From positions 1 through 38,805 of the forward strand of contig CACYSI010000026.1 in the NCBI GenBank assembly GCA_902776975.1: 38,805 bases of DNA, read 5' to 3'. Under the pieces are notes generated by a model. The model saw nothing but the letters and a program-made list of their open reading frames with translations. It searched no databases and had not been told where the DNA came from. The stretch is from an uncultured Ruminococcus sp. GTDB lineage: Bacteria; Bacillota; Clostridia; Oscillospirales; Acutalibacteraceae. Numbering within the stretch: position 1 is the stretch's first letter; every line of letters begins with the position of its first letter. Of this stretch, positions 9,541 to 19,170 are shown one piece after another. Both the position numbers and the translations under genes were made by a program.

Positions 9541-11586
9541 TTATTTGAGCATTTCTTTTATCTCGCTGCTTATCTCGATCTTCGGCTCGACCTTCTTTTC
9601 GATTTTCAAAGGTTCGGTACCGTTTATCTTATCATAGCTGTCAGCGTCAACTATGATGAGAGCTGAGTGGGGAGGTATATTGTCTTCCGGGTCAAAGATA
9701 TCTGTCGCTTTTGCGGAGGCAGAATCTCCGTTAGCTATGATATACCACCTTTTGGGCAGCTCGTACTGAGATTTGATCTGCGGAGCGCAGGCGTTATCGC
9801 TGTTGTTTATTATAACGCTGATCATCTTCCACTCGCCTTCGGTATCGTTCTTGATGGTAAGAGAGATAGTCTGTCCGTTATATACGATATATCCGTCGTT
9901 AACTGCTTTAGTAGTGTTGTCGCGCAGAGGCGAGAAAGCCTTGCGTATCTGTATCAGACCCTTGTAGTAGTCGACAAGCTGTGAGTATCTTACTATACGA
10001 GTCCAATTGATGGAGTTTATCGAATCGGGAGATTTATATGAGTTGTGATCTCCTCGCTTTGTTCTCGCGAATTCTTCGCCTGCAAGCATGAAGGGGATAC
10101 CCATGGATGAGAGTATCAGTACAGCCGCAAGTTTGTTTTGTCCGATATACAGCTTGTCGGTAGTGTTAAAGTCGTCGCACCAGTTTGACTTGAGTATCTT
10201 ATCCCACAGAGTAAGGTTATCATGAGCCGAAGCGTAAGTGATGCACTGCGAAGGCTCGTTAGCCCAGTTACCGAAGGTAACGGATGAAGCGCCCATCATA
10301 CCGGCGATGACATTATAGGCGCTGTGCGTAGAACCTTGTATGAAGCCCTTGCTGTCATCGTCCGATCCGCCCTTGATACCGTGGCGCATATCATCATTGA
10401 ACATGCCGATGCGGTCAGAGAGCTTTTTTGCGTTCGATTTGTTACAGCAGTCCTCACCCGATATACCGTTCTCACCGTCGTTAGCTGTCCAGGGTTCGCC
10501 GTACATCAGTATTCGCTTATCTATCTTATCAAGCTCAGCTCTGATCTCGTTTAAAGTATCTATATCATGGCACGCCATAAGGTCAAAGCGGAAGCCGTCG
10601 ATATGGTATTCTTCGACCCAGTATCTGAGAGAGTCGATCATAAACTTGCGGAACATGACCTTGTCGCTTGCCGTCACGTTGCCGCAGCCGGAAGAATTAA
10701 GGAACTTGCCGTCCTGCATACGGAAGTAATATCCCGGCACAGTCTTTTCAAAAGGTGAGTCTGCGGTGGAGTAAACATGGTTGTAAACTACGTCCATTAT
10801 CACGCCTATACCGGCTTTATGAAGAGCCATTACCATCTGCTTGAACTCTTTTATGCGCACCTCGCCGTGATAAGCATCGGTGGAGTATGAGCCTTCGGGC
10901 ACGTTGTAGTTGACAGGATCATAGCCCCAGTTGTACTCTACACCGGTAATCTCGTTGACAGAGCCGAAGTCGAATACGGGATTGAGCTGTACATGAGTTA
11001 TACCCAGCTGTTTGAGATAGTTCACACAGGTAGGATAAGAGGTAAAGGGGATGACTGTGTTCTCTTCCGTAAAAGCGAGGAATTTGCCGCGATGCTCTTT
11101 ACTGACTCCGGATGTATCGGATGAAGAAAAGTCCCTTACATGAATCTCCCAGATAACAGCGTCATTAGGCTTATCGGGCAGTACATGACGGTCACTGTCC
11201 CAGCCCTCGGGATCGGTAGCCTTGAGATCAACTACCTCTGATCGAGTTGAGTTGACACCTACGGCTCTTGAGTAAACATCCTGAGTCTCGTGAGTACCTT
11301 TCTCAGTCTTGATGACATAGGTATAATAAACGCCCTTGAGGTCGCCGTCTATAGCAGCTGACCAAACGCCTGTAGACGCGTCATACAGCATTTGCTTGAT
11401 GCCGATCACCTGAGCACCCTCTTCGTAGAATGAGCCGGTAGAATAGAGCTTCAACAATACCTGCTCTGCAGACGGAGCCCAAACCTTGAAAGCTGTACAC
11501 TCGGGTGTATAGACGCTTCCGAGGTCGTTCCCGTGGTAGGTGCTGTATATTTCATCTTTGTTTGAATAAAAAGCGGTAGTACTCAT
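9541..11586 (-). CDS. pulA: Type I pullulanase (GH13, alpha-1,6-debranching)
   Basis: It hydrolyses alpha-1,6 branches in pullulan, glycogen and limit dextrins. The 681 residues contain an N-terminal CBM48-like domain (about 25-115), the pullulanase signature YNWGYDP (218-224), and GH13 regions I-IV: DVVYNH (265-270), GFRFD with the nucleophile D335, YGEPW with the acid/base E364, and ASAHDN with D456. A C-terminal beta-sandwich follows. There is no signal peptide, so it probably acts inside the cell on imported malto-oligosaccharides or storage glycogen, complementing the secreted amylase near the window end. It has its own promoter and terminator and is convergent with spoIIIA. Confidence 0.95.
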   Translation of the reverse strand: MSTTAFYSNKDEIYSTYHGNDLGSVYTPECTAFKVWAPSAEQVLLKLYSTGSFYEEGAQVIGIKQMLYDASTGVWSAAIDGDLKGVYYTYVIKTEKGTHETQDVYSRAVGVNSTRSEVVDLKATDPEGWDSDRHVLPDKPNDAVIWEIHVRDFSSSDTSGVSKEHRGKFLAFTEENTVIPFTSYPTCVNYLKQLGITHVQLNPVFDFGSVNEITGVEYNWGYDPVNYNVPEGSYSTDAYHGEVRIKEFKQMVMALHKAGIGVIMDVVYNHVYSTADSPFEKTVPGYYFRMQDGKFLNSSGCGNVTASDKVMFRKFMIDSLRYWVEEYHIDGFRFDLMACHDIDTLNEIRAELDKIDKRILMYGEPWTANDGENGISGEDCCNKSNAKKLSDRIGMFNDDMRHGIKGGSDDDSKGFIQGSTHSAYNVIAGMMGASSVTFGNWANEPSQCITYASAHDNLTLWDKILKSNWCDDFNTTDKLYIGQNKLAAVLILSSMGIPFMLAGEEFARTKRGDHNSYKSPDSINSINWTRIVRYSQLVDYYKGLIQIRKAFSPLRDNTTKAVNDGYIVYNGQTISLTIKNDTEGEWKMISVIINNSDNACAPQIKSQYELPKRWYIIANGDSASAKATDIFDPEDNIPPHSALIIVDADSYDKINGTEPLKIEKKVEPKIEISSEIKEMLK

Positions 11587-11622
11587 CTGCTAAACCTCAC
11601 GATAATTATTCATACGGTTAGT

Positions 11623-11651
11623 ATATTAGCATTTTTTTCGATTATTTTCAA
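11623..11651 (-). promoter_or_regulatory. Promoter of pulA
   Basis: On the minus strand TTGAAA (11651-11646) and TAATAT (11628-11623) are 17 nt apart. A GTGAGG ribosome-binding site lies about 8 nt before the pulA ATG. The rest of the 11587-11897 intergenic stretch is AT-rich and shows no gene. Confidence 0.6.
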
Positions 11652-11897
11652 CATATAATTTATGGTTCGACTCTTCTTGCGGATAATTCTGTCTTTTTCT
11701 ATAAAAATTTTTGATCCGTTTTAGTCAAACTGTCAATTTTTATCGAGTCAAATTTTATCCTGTTTCCTAAAAATTATCTTTATTGATATTTCATGCTATT
11801 CACGACCTGTCTTTTTGTTACAAAACAGCAGTGATCCGCCATGTGCTTGGTATTTAAATATCTGCCTATTATGCGTTGTAATAGACATCTAAGAGAG

Positions 11898-11926
11898 TTT
11901 ACAAAGAAGTTTTTTTATGATATAAT
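11898..11926 (+). promoter_or_regulatory. Sigma-A promoter of the nusB-dnaE operon
   Basis: TTTACA (11898-11903) and TATAAT (11921-11926) are separated by 17 nt, about 45 nt upstream of nusB. Confidence 0.8.
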
Positions 11927-11969
11927 AAAACAAATAATGGGATATTCCGGATTGTGAGGCTTACAGGGT

Positions 11970-12404
11970 ATGTGTGATAACAATATTACCGAAGCGGTCA
12001 ATAAAAAACCTTCAAAATATGAAATACGTGAGCAGGCATTTTTTCTGTGCTTTGAATCGCTGTTTTCAGATACCGATATAGACGAGATCGCGGATAACGC
12101 GGGCGACGCCAGAGACGAGATCATCAGCGCTCCGGCGATAGAGCGAGCTAAAGGTGTTATTGAACATCAAGATGAGATAGACGCCCTTATTTCTTCAAAG
12201 CTGAAATCAGGCTGGAAGCTCTCTCGTATATCCCGTGTTTCGCTTGCTGTTCTCAGACTTGCCGTGTATGAGATGAAATACATTGAAGATATACCCGTGT
12301 CTGTGTCGATCAATGAGGCGGTAGAGCTTTCGAAGAAGTTTACGGTTCAAGAGGACACATCCTTCATCAACGGTGTCCTCGGAGCGATAGCTAAGGAGCT
12401 GTAA
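11970..12404 (+). CDS. nusB: Transcription antitermination factor NusB
   Basis: NusB with S10 (NusE) binds boxA RNA and supports antitermination of rRNA transcription. The 144-residue all-helical protein starts with KYEIREQAFFLCFE and ends with the family signature VSINEAVELSKKF...SFINGVLGAIAKEL. First gene of a tight run nusB - M22-like - xseA - dnaE. The next gene starts 1 nt after its stop. Confidence 0.93.
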   Translation: MCDNNITEAVNKKPSKYEIREQAFFLCFESLFSDTDIDEIADNAGDARDEIISAPAIERAKGVIEHQDEIDALISSKLKSGWKLSRISRVSLAVLRLAVYEMKYIEDIPVSVSINEAVELSKKFTVQEDTSFINGVLGAIAKEL

Positions 12405-12405
12405 A

Positions 12406-13335
12406 GTGTATCTCGGTATCGACACGAGTAACTATACCACATCGGTATGCCTGTATGACAGCGTATCGGGTAAGGTGATATCCCGCCGCAAACTGTTGCC
12501 TGTTCGTGAGGGAGAGCTGGGACTCAGACAGTCCGACGCAGTGTTTCACCATGTTCAGCAGCTGCCCGAGCTTTTCAGAAGCGCTTTTACGGATTACGCA
12601 GGAGATATAGAGGCTATAGGCGTTTCGTACGCTCCCCGTACAGCCGAAGGCTCTTATATGCCGTGCTTTACCGTAGGCGTCACGGCGGCGGAGATACTTG
12701 CTTCCGTATTGAAAGTCCCTTTGTATCGCTTTTCACATCAGCAGGGGCATATCGCTGCGGCGCTGTACAGTGTTGACAGACTTGATCTGATCGACAAGAA
12801 GCATGTAGCCTTTCATGTCAGCGGCGGCACAACCGAGGCGCTGCTTGTCAACTCATCCGAAGGCTTTGTCACGACCGATATAATAGCTCAAACTCTTGAC
12901 CTTAACGCGGGTCAGCTCATAGATAGGATAGGGGTCATGCTCGGACTGCGTTTTCCCTGCGGCAAAGAGCTTGAAAAACTTGCTTTGAGCTGTGACGAAA
13001 AGGTCAGAGCCAAGGCTACTCTGAAAGGGCTCGACTGCTGCCTCAGCGGCGGTCAGAATATTGCCGAAAAGTACCTAAAAGAGGGCAAGAGTCCCGAATA
13101 TATCGCTCGTTTCGCTATGGAATTCGTCGCCGAAGCCATTGTCGGCATGAGTCTTGCTATTCGCGAAAGCTACGGTGATCTGCCTTTTGTTTACGCTGGC
13201 GGTGTTATGTCCGATTCCATAATCAGAGACAAGCTCTCAGAGCTGCATGAGTGTGTGTTCGCAAAGCCCGAGTTCTCATCAGATAACGCGGCGGGTACCG
13301 CTGTTCTGACTTATATCAAAGATAGTTTAAGGTGA
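12406..13335 (+). CDS. TsaD/Kae1-like protein (peptidase M22 family paralogue)
   Basis: A 309-residue ASKHA-fold protein related to TsaD, which makes the t6A tRNA modification. Visible are the N-terminal phosphate loop LGIDTSNYTTS, the metal-binding pair H111 and H115 in SHQQGH, a VSGGTTEAL loop, and a C-terminal AGGVMSD plus SSDNAAGTA. Sequence and nusB-xseA context fit a Clostridia-specific paralogue rather than canonical TsaD, whose His motif region and length differ. Its role is unknown. It starts at GTG, 1 nt after nusB, so translation is probably coupled. Confidence 0.8.
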   Translation: MYLGIDTSNYTTSVCLYDSVSGKVISRRKLLPVREGELGLRQSDAVFHHVQQLPELFRSAFTDYAGDIEAIGVSYAPRTAEGSYMPCFTVGVTAAEILASVLKVPLYRFSHQQGHIAAALYSVDRLDLIDKKHVAFHVSGGTTEALLVNSSEGFVTTDIIAQTLDLNAGQLIDRIGVMLGLRFPCGKELEKLALSCDEKVRAKATLKGLDCCLSGGQNIAEKYLKEGKSPEYIARFAMEFVAEAIVGMSLAIRESYGDLPFVYAGGVMSDSIIRDKLSELHECVFAKPEFSSDNAAGTAVLTYIKDSLR

Positions 13336-13339
13336 ACCT

Positions 13340-14533
13340 ATGTTAACACCGCAGGTTTTTACGGTATCACAGATAAACTCGCGCGTAAGCAGTCTGATCG
13401 CATCCGATCCCGCTTTGCAGACAGTTTTTGTCGAAGGTGAGTTGTCTAACGTAAATATAAACTCCAAGAGCGGACATATGTACTTTTCGCTCAAGGATTC
13501 AAAGAGCGTTATCCGCGCGGTTATGTTCGCGTGGAGCGTTCGTAATCTAAGATTCCGTCCCGAAGACGGTATGAAGGTCATCATGCGAGCGCAGGTGACC
13601 GTATATGAGCCGGCGGGTCAGTATCAGCTCAGAGTCGAGGATATGCAGCCCGACGGAGTGGGCGTGCTTGCCATGCAGCTCGAACAGCTCAAGAAGAAGC
13701 TCGGCTCAGAGGGGCTTTTTGCTGCCGAGCATAAAAAGCCTATACCGGCTTTGCCTAAGACCGTCGGCGTCATAACTTCGCCAACGGGAGCGGCTTTGAG
13801 AGATATCATGCAGATAATCGGCAGACGATTTCCCATAGCTCAGATCGTTCTCGCTCCTGTTCTGGTACAGGGAGACGAGGCTCCCGCTCAGCTTGCTCGA
13901 GCTGTGCGCCTTTTTTCTGAGCAAAGAGTCGCTGATGTATTGATAATCGGCAGAGGCGGCGGCTCTATGGAGGATCTTTGGGCATTCAATGATGAGTATC
14001 TCGCGAGAGCGATATATGACTGCGAGATACCTGTCATATCCGCTGTGGGACATGAGACTGACTTTACCATATGTGATTTTGTCAGCGATCTCAGAGCGCC
14101 CACGCCGTCTGCCGCGGCAGAGCTTGCCGTGCCGGATTCTGCTGATCTGAATGCTGTTATAGACTCTGCTTTGTATAAGGTCAGGTCTTCGCTGTACAAC
14201 AGGATGACGCTGCTGCGTCAACAGTACGACAGAAGCTCAAAGCTGATAGAGGCGTACTCGCCGTTTGAAGAGGTTAATAAACAACGTAAGTTTATTGACG
14301 CTCTTTCAGACAGAGCAAAGTATCTTGCCGAGAGCCGTCTCAGCACCGCGCAAGCAGCCGCGGGTGAGCTGATAGCTAAAGCTCAGGCGCTTGATCCTCT
14401 TGCTGTTCTCAACAGAGGCTTCTCTTATGTAGTCAAAGACGATCACCCCGCTGTTTCGGTCAACGATATCAAAAGCGGCGATATGGTCGATATCATCTTT
14501 AAGGACGGCAGAGTCAAGGCAGAGATAAAATAA
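13340..14533 (+). CDS. xseA: Exodeoxyribonuclease VII large subunit
   Basis: XseA with the small subunit XseB degrades single-stranded DNA into oligonucleotides. The 397 residues show an N-terminal OB fold (VFVEGELSNVN...SGHMYFSLKDS), the catalytic core with GVITSPTGAALRDI, IIGRGGGSMEDLWAFNDE and SAVGHETDFTICDFV, and a coiled-coil C-terminus. xseB, usually directly downstream, is absent: only 27 nt separate this gene from dnaE. Confidence 0.95.
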   Translation: MLTPQVFTVSQINSRVSSLIASDPALQTVFVEGELSNVNINSKSGHMYFSLKDSKSVIRAVMFAWSVRNLRFRPEDGMKVIMRAQVTVYEPAGQYQLRVEDMQPDGVGVLAMQLEQLKKKLGSEGLFAAEHKKPIPALPKTVGVITSPTGAALRDIMQIIGRRFPIAQIVLAPVLVQGDEAPAQLARAVRLFSEQRVADVLIIGRGGGSMEDLWAFNDEYLARAIYDCEIPVISAVGHETDFTICDFVSDLRAPTPSAAAELAVPDSADLNAVIDSALYKVRSSLYNRMTLLRQQYDRSSKLIEAYSPFEEVNKQRKFIDALSDRAKYLAESRLSTAQAAAGELIAKAQALDPLAVLNRGFSYVVKDDHPAVSVNDIKSGDMVDIIFKDGRVKAEIK

Positions 14534-14560
14534 TACCGGAAATGACCGGAGGAAAATAAA

Positions 14561-17500
14561 ATGTCATTCGTACACCTGCATGTACATACCGAATACAGTT
14601 TACTTGACGGCGCCTGCCGTATCTCCCGCCTTGTATCGAGGGCTAAGGAGCTCGGGCAGAGCGCCTTAGCTGTTACCGATCACGGAGTGATGTACGGTGT
14701 GATCGATTTTTACAGAGAGTGCAAAAAACAAGGTGTACATCCTGTTATCGGGTGTGAGGTCTATGTGGCTCCTCGCTCGAGATTCGACAAGACCTTTGAG
14801 CTTGACAGGGATTATTATCACCTCATACTCCTGTGTGAGAACAACACGGGCTATCGCAATCTGATGAAGCTCGTGTCGCTCGGCTTTACCGAGGGTTTTT
14901 ACAACAAGCCCCGAGTAGACCGGGAGCTACTCGAGAAGTATCACGAGGGACTTATATGTTTGTCGGCGTGTATGTCGGGCGAGGTTCCCAAAAGGCTGTT
15001 GTCGGACGACTACGCCGGTGCGGCAGAAGCCGCGAGATATTATCAGAGCTTATTCGGAAAAGACAATTATTATATTGAACTTCAGAACCACGGCTTGTCT
15101 GAGCAGCAGGAGCTGAACTCACAGCTCATAAGGTTATCGCGCGAGATCGGCGCGGGTCTTGTGGCTACCAACGACTGTCATTATATCCGCAGAGAGGACA
15201 GCCGCCTGCATGAGATACTGCTCTGTATCCAGACAAACAGTACGGTAAATGATAAAAAAATGAGCTTCGGAGCCGAAGAATTCTATCTCAAGAGCGAGGA
15301 CGAGATGCGCTCTGTGTTCAGCGGTGTTGACGAGGCTTTTGAAAATACGGTCAAGATCGCCGAACGCTGTAATGTTGAGATCAGGTTCGGTGAGCGTAAA
15401 CTGCCGGACTTCAAGACTCCCGATAACGAGGATCATTACGAGTTTTTTAAGCGTAAATGCTATGAGGGATTGTATCGCCGCTACGGGAGCGATCCCGACA
15501 GCTCGCTTATCGAAAGACTCGAGTATGAGCTTAACGTTATCCGTAGAATGGGGTTTGTAGATTACTTCCTCATAGTCAACGATTTTGTACAGTACGCCAA
15601 GAGCCGCGATATCCCCGTAGGTCCCGGCAGAGGCTCGGGAGCCGGATCGCTGTGCGCTTATTGCATAGGTATCACAGGTATCGACCCCATCAAGTATGAT
15701 CTGCTGTTTGAGAGATTTCTGAACCCCGAGCGCGTCAGTATGCCCGATTTTGATATCGACTTCTGCAAGGACAGAAGGGGAGAGGTCATAGATTATGTTA
15801 TCGACAAGTACGGCGCTGACAGAGTAGCTCAGATCGTCGCGTTCGGTACCATGCAGGCTCGCGGAGCTGTCAGAGACGTCGGCAGAGTCCTCGATCTGCC
15901 TTACGCTCAGGTCGATAAGATAGCTAAGATGATACCGTTCAGCTTTGATATGACGGTCGACAAGGCGCTCACCTTGTCCGATGAGCTCAGACAGAGCTAT
16001 CATCAGGATCCTACGGTAAAGCAGATACTCGATATCGCGAGAGATCTCGAGGGTGTTCCCAGACATATCACTATGCACGCTGCGGGTGTGGTCATCACCG
16101 ACAGACCCGTCAGTGACTATGTGCCTCTCGCTAAGTCGGATGACGCGGTGGTCACTCAGTTCACCATGACTACCTTAGAGGAGCTCGGGCTCCTCAAAAT
16201 GGATTTTCTCGGACTTCGCAATTTGACTGTCATCCACGACGCTGAGGTAATGATTCGCAGGCGTGAGCCTGATTTTTCTATTGATAATATCAGTTATGAT
16301 GACAAGGCTGTATATAATATGATATCATCCGGCAATACAGACGGAGTGTTCCAGTTTGAGAGCGGAGGCATGAAGAACGTTCTGACTCAGCTCAAGCCCG
16401 AACGCTTTGAAGACCTTATCGCGGTAATATCGCTGTATCGTCCGGGTCCCATGGACTCCATACCTACATATATACGCAACCGCCATGATCCCTCTCTGAT
16501 CACTTACAAGCATCCGCTTCTTGAGCCTATACTCAAGGTCACTAACGGATGTATAGTTTATCAGGAGCAGGTCATGCAGATATTCCGCTCTCTCGCGGGC
16601 TATTCGCTCGGCAGAGCGGATATTGTGCGACGCGCTATGAGTAAAAAGAAGCATGAGGTAATGGAGCGTGAAAAGCAGATATTCATCAACGGTCTTGTTA
16701 ATGAAGACGGTCGGGTAGAGGTTGAAGGCTGTCTCAGACGAGGTATAGACGAGAGCACCGCGTTGTCTGTATTCGCTGATATGGAGAGCTTTGCGTCATA
16801 TGCTTTCAATAAAAGCCACGCTGCGGCGTATGCTGCCGTTTCATATCAGACGGCATATCTTAAATGCCGCTATAAGCGCGAGTATATGGCGGCTCTGCTG
16901 TCATCTGTTATCGACAGTCAAAACAAGACAGCGCTGTATATCAGCGAGTGTCACAGACTCGGCGTTGCGGTACTGCCCCCGAGCGTGAATGAGAGCGGCA
17001 GCAAATTCACCGTTAACGGCGGAAACATCCGCTTCGGACTTTCGGCGGTAAAGAATCTCGGTCTCGCTTTTATAGACGCGATCATACGAGAGCGCGCTAT
17101 GCGTCCGTATCAGTCGTATTATGATTTTTGCAAGCGTCTCAACGGCAGAGGTCTCAACGCCCGCTCGCTCGAGAGCCTCATCAAATGCGGAGCGCTGGAT
17201 AACCTCGGTTATAACCGCAGACAGATGCTCGCCGTGTCTAAGACCGTGCTTGACGATCTCGAGTATGACAGAAGGCGAGGCGGCGGAGCCGGTCAGATAT
17301 CTCTGTTTGATATGGGCGGCACGGATGTGACTGCCGACGAGATTGCGGTACCTGATTTGGAGGATTATCCGCTGACAGAAAAGCTGAATATGGAGAAAGA
17401 GACTGCGGGTCTGTATCTCAGCGGTCATCCTCTTGATGAGTATGCCGATTATTCAGAGAAAATAGGTACGGATCGTATCAGTGACATACTCAATATCGAA

Positions 17501-18064
17501 GAGAGCGGTTTAGCTGATCGCTCTAAGGTCAGACTGCTCGCTATAGTCAACAAGAATAAAACTCAGATAACTAAAAATAATAAGATGATGGCGTTCACCG
17601 AGGTAGAAGATCGCTTCGGAGCCTGCGAGGTCATTGTGTTCCCTAATGTGCTTGAAGAGTGCAGAGAGGCTTTGTACATTGGTTCCGTTGTTTTTATAGA
17701 GGGTACTCTCAGCTGTAAAGAAGACGAAGAGCCGCGTGTTATAGCCGATAAGATCACGGCACTGCCTCCCGCGTCACAGCTCAAAGAGCCTGTAAGTAAA
17801 ACTGTTCGTTCGGATCCGGTAGCAGAGAGTCATACAGCTAAAGAGCGCAGGTTGTATCTCAGAGTACCGTCGCTCGATTCTCCCGAGTTCCGAAAGGCAG
17901 AGAATATTCTCTCTATATTTTCCGGCAATACTGCCGTAGTGTTTTATCTAAGCGACAGCAGATCTCAGGTCATGGCGCCCGGAGAGCTTTGGACTTCTCC
18001 GAACCCGACTATGCTCTCTGAGCTTGAGTATCAGCTGGGCGAAGGAAATGTTGTACTAAAGTAA
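14561..18064 (+). CDS. dnaE: DNA polymerase III alpha subunit
   Basis: A replicative polymerase subunit of 1167 residues. The N-terminal PHP domain starts with HLHVHTEYSLLDGA. The palm holds the catalytic aspartates in PDFDIDFCKDRR near residue 395 and GPGRGSGAGSL near 355. Fingers follow (GVFQFES, YRPGPMDSIP), then helix-hairpin-helix and a C-terminal OB fold (about 985-1060). A GGAGG ribosome-binding site sits 9 nt upstream. The following gene, pfkA, has its own promoter; the dnaE-pfkA neighbourhood is common in Firmicutes. Confidence 0.96.
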   Translation: MSFVHLHVHTEYSLLDGACRISRLVSRAKELGQSALAVTDHGVMYGVIDFYRECKKQGVHPVIGCEVYVAPRSRFDKTFELDRDYYHLILLCENNTGYRNLMKLVSLGFTEGFYNKPRVDRELLEKYHEGLICLSACMSGEVPKRLLSDDYAGAAEAARYYQSLFGKDNYYIELQNHGLSEQQELNSQLIRLSREIGAGLVATNDCHYIRREDSRLHEILLCIQTNSTVNDKKMSFGAEEFYLKSEDEMRSVFSGVDEAFENTVKIAERCNVEIRFGERKLPDFKTPDNEDHYEFFKRKCYEGLYRRYGSDPDSSLIERLEYELNVIRRMGFVDYFLIVNDFVQYAKSRDIPVGPGRGSGAGSLCAYCIGITGIDPIKYDLLFERFLNPERVSMPDFDIDFCKDRRGEVIDYVIDKYGADRVAQIVAFGTMQARGAVRDVGRVLDLPYAQVDKIAKMIPFSFDMTVDKALTLSDELRQSYHQDPTVKQILDIARDLEGVPRHITMHAAGVVITDRPVSDYVPLAKSDDAVVTQFTMTTLEELGLLKMDFLGLRNLTVIHDAEVMIRRREPDFSIDNISYDDKAVYNMISSGNTDGVFQFESGGMKNVLTQLKPERFEDLIAVISLYRPGPMDSIPTYIRNRHDPSLITYKHPLLEPILKVTNGCIVYQEQVMQIFRSLAGYSLGRADIVRRAMSKKKHEVMEREKQIFINGLVNEDGRVEVEGCLRRGIDESTALSVFADMESFASYAFNKSHAAAYAAVSYQTAYLKCRYKREYMAALLSSVIDSQNKTALYISECHRLGVAVLPPSVNESGSKFTVNGGNIRFGLSAVKNLGLAFIDAIIRERAMRPYQSYYDFCKRLNGRGLNARSLESLIKCGALDNLGYNRRQMLAVSKTVLDDLEYDRRRGGGAGQISLFDMGGTDVTADEIAVPDLEDYPLTEKLNMEKETAGLYLSGHPLDEYADYSEKIGTDRISDILNIEESGLADRSKVRLLAIVNKNKTQITKNNKMMAFTEVEDRFGACEVIVFPNVLEECREALYIGSVVFIEGTLSCKEDEEPRVIADKITALPPASQLKEPVSKTVRSDPVAESHTAKERRLYLRVPSLDSPEFRKAENILSIFSGNTAVVFYLSDSRSQVMAPGELWTSPNPTMLSELEYQLGEGNVVLK

Positions 18065-18100
18065 ACGGACGAATTTATTTGACGAATTTTCGGTAAATAC

Positions 18101-18130
18101 TTGATTATATACGGATGTTTGTATTATAAT
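18101..18130 (+). promoter_or_regulatory. Promoter of pfkA
   Basis: TTGATT (18101-18106) and TATAAT (18125-18130) are 18 nt apart in the AT-rich gap after dnaE; the pfkA start is 43 nt downstream. Confidence 0.65.
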
Positions 18131-18172
18131 ATAGTAGTATTATTATATTTACATAATGATTGGAGGATTATT

Positions 18173-19138
18173 ATGGCTAAATCATTAGCAGTATTAACCA
18201 GCGGCGGCGACGCTCCCGGTATGAACGCCGCTATCAGAGCGGTAGTAAGAGCCGGTATCTACTACGGCTTTAAGATGATGGGTGTTTACAAGGGCTACAG
18301 CGGTCTTTTGAACGGTGATGTAGCTGAGCTCAACCTGCGCTCAGTATCGGATATACTCAGCCGCGGCGGTACTATCCTGTATACAGCCCGCAGCAAGAGA
18401 TTTATGCAGCTTGAGTATCAGAAGCAGGCGGCTGATTATTGCCGCTCTCTCGATATAGAGGGTCTTGTAGTTATCGGCGGCGACGGTTCGTTCAAGGGCG
18501 CCCGCGCTCTTTCTAACCAAGGTATACCCTGCGTAGGTATCCCCGGCACTATAGATAACGATATAGCTTGTTCCGACTATACTATCGGTTTTGATACGGC
18601 TATGAATACCGCTGTTGAGATGGTAGATAAGATCCGTGATACAGCAGCCAGCCACGACCGCTGCTCTGTTGTAGAGGTCATGGGACGTCACTGCGGCGAT
18701 ATAGCTCTGCAGACCGGTATCGCGGTAGGCGCTACAGCTATACTCGTACCCGAGATCGAGCATGATCTTGAGAGAGATGTTATCTCGCGTATTTATGAGC
18801 AGAAGGATACCGGCAAAAAGCATTTTATCGTTATCGTAGCTGAGGGTGTAGGCGGCGTTCAGGAGATTTCACATTATATCCAGCATCGCACGGGTATAGA
18901 GACCAGAGCCACTATCCTCGGTCATGTACAGCGCGGCGGTTCTCCGACGCTTATGGACAGACTGATGGCTACTTCTATGGGCGTCTCGGCGGTTCACCTT
19001 CTCGCTAACGGAGTAGGCAACCGTGTCGTTGCCTATAAAAACGGCGATATCGTTGATTATGATATCACCGAAGCTCTGGATATGCCGCGCGTATTTGACA
19101 AAGATTTGTATGACATCGCTTTGGAGGTATCCATCTGA
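18173..19138 (+). CDS. pfkA: ATP-dependent 6-phosphofructokinase
   Basis: It phosphorylates fructose 6-phosphate to the 1,6-bisphosphate, the committed step of glycolysis. The 321 residues fit the bacterial family. Motifs: LTSGGDAPGMNAAIR (nucleotide loop), VIGGDGSFKGA, and PGTIDNDI with the catalytic Asp; a glycine at the GGDGS position favours ATP over pyrophosphate use. VEVMGRHCGD binds substrate. The start is set by GGAGG 6 nt upstream; the open frame extends further up but only through the promoter. Confidence 0.96.
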   Translation: MAKSLAVLTSGGDAPGMNAAIRAVVRAGIYYGFKMMGVYKGYSGLLNGDVAELNLRSVSDILSRGGTILYTARSKRFMQLEYQKQAADYCRSLDIEGLVVIGGDGSFKGARALSNQGIPCVGIPGTIDNDIACSDYTIGFDTAMNTAVEMVDKIRDTAASHDRCSVVEVMGRHCGDIALQTGIAVGATAILVPEIEHDLERDVISRIYEQKDTGKKHFIVIVAEGVGGVQEISHYIQHRTGIETRATILGHVQRGGSPTLMDRLMATSMGVSAVHLLANGVGNRVVAYKNGDIVDYDITEALDMPRVFDKDLYDIALEVSI

Positions 19139-19170
19139 TTTCATCCTGTTGAATTGGGTGACGATAAGTT

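Noticed and set aside
11652-11897. Regulatory RNA upstream of nusB
   Set aside because: The sequence is AT-rich with no stable stem or terminator that I can find.
15134-16078. Long open frame (314 codons) on the minus strand inside dnaE
   Set aside because: It is antisense to conserved polymerase motifs, matches no family and has no promoter or ribosome-binding site.
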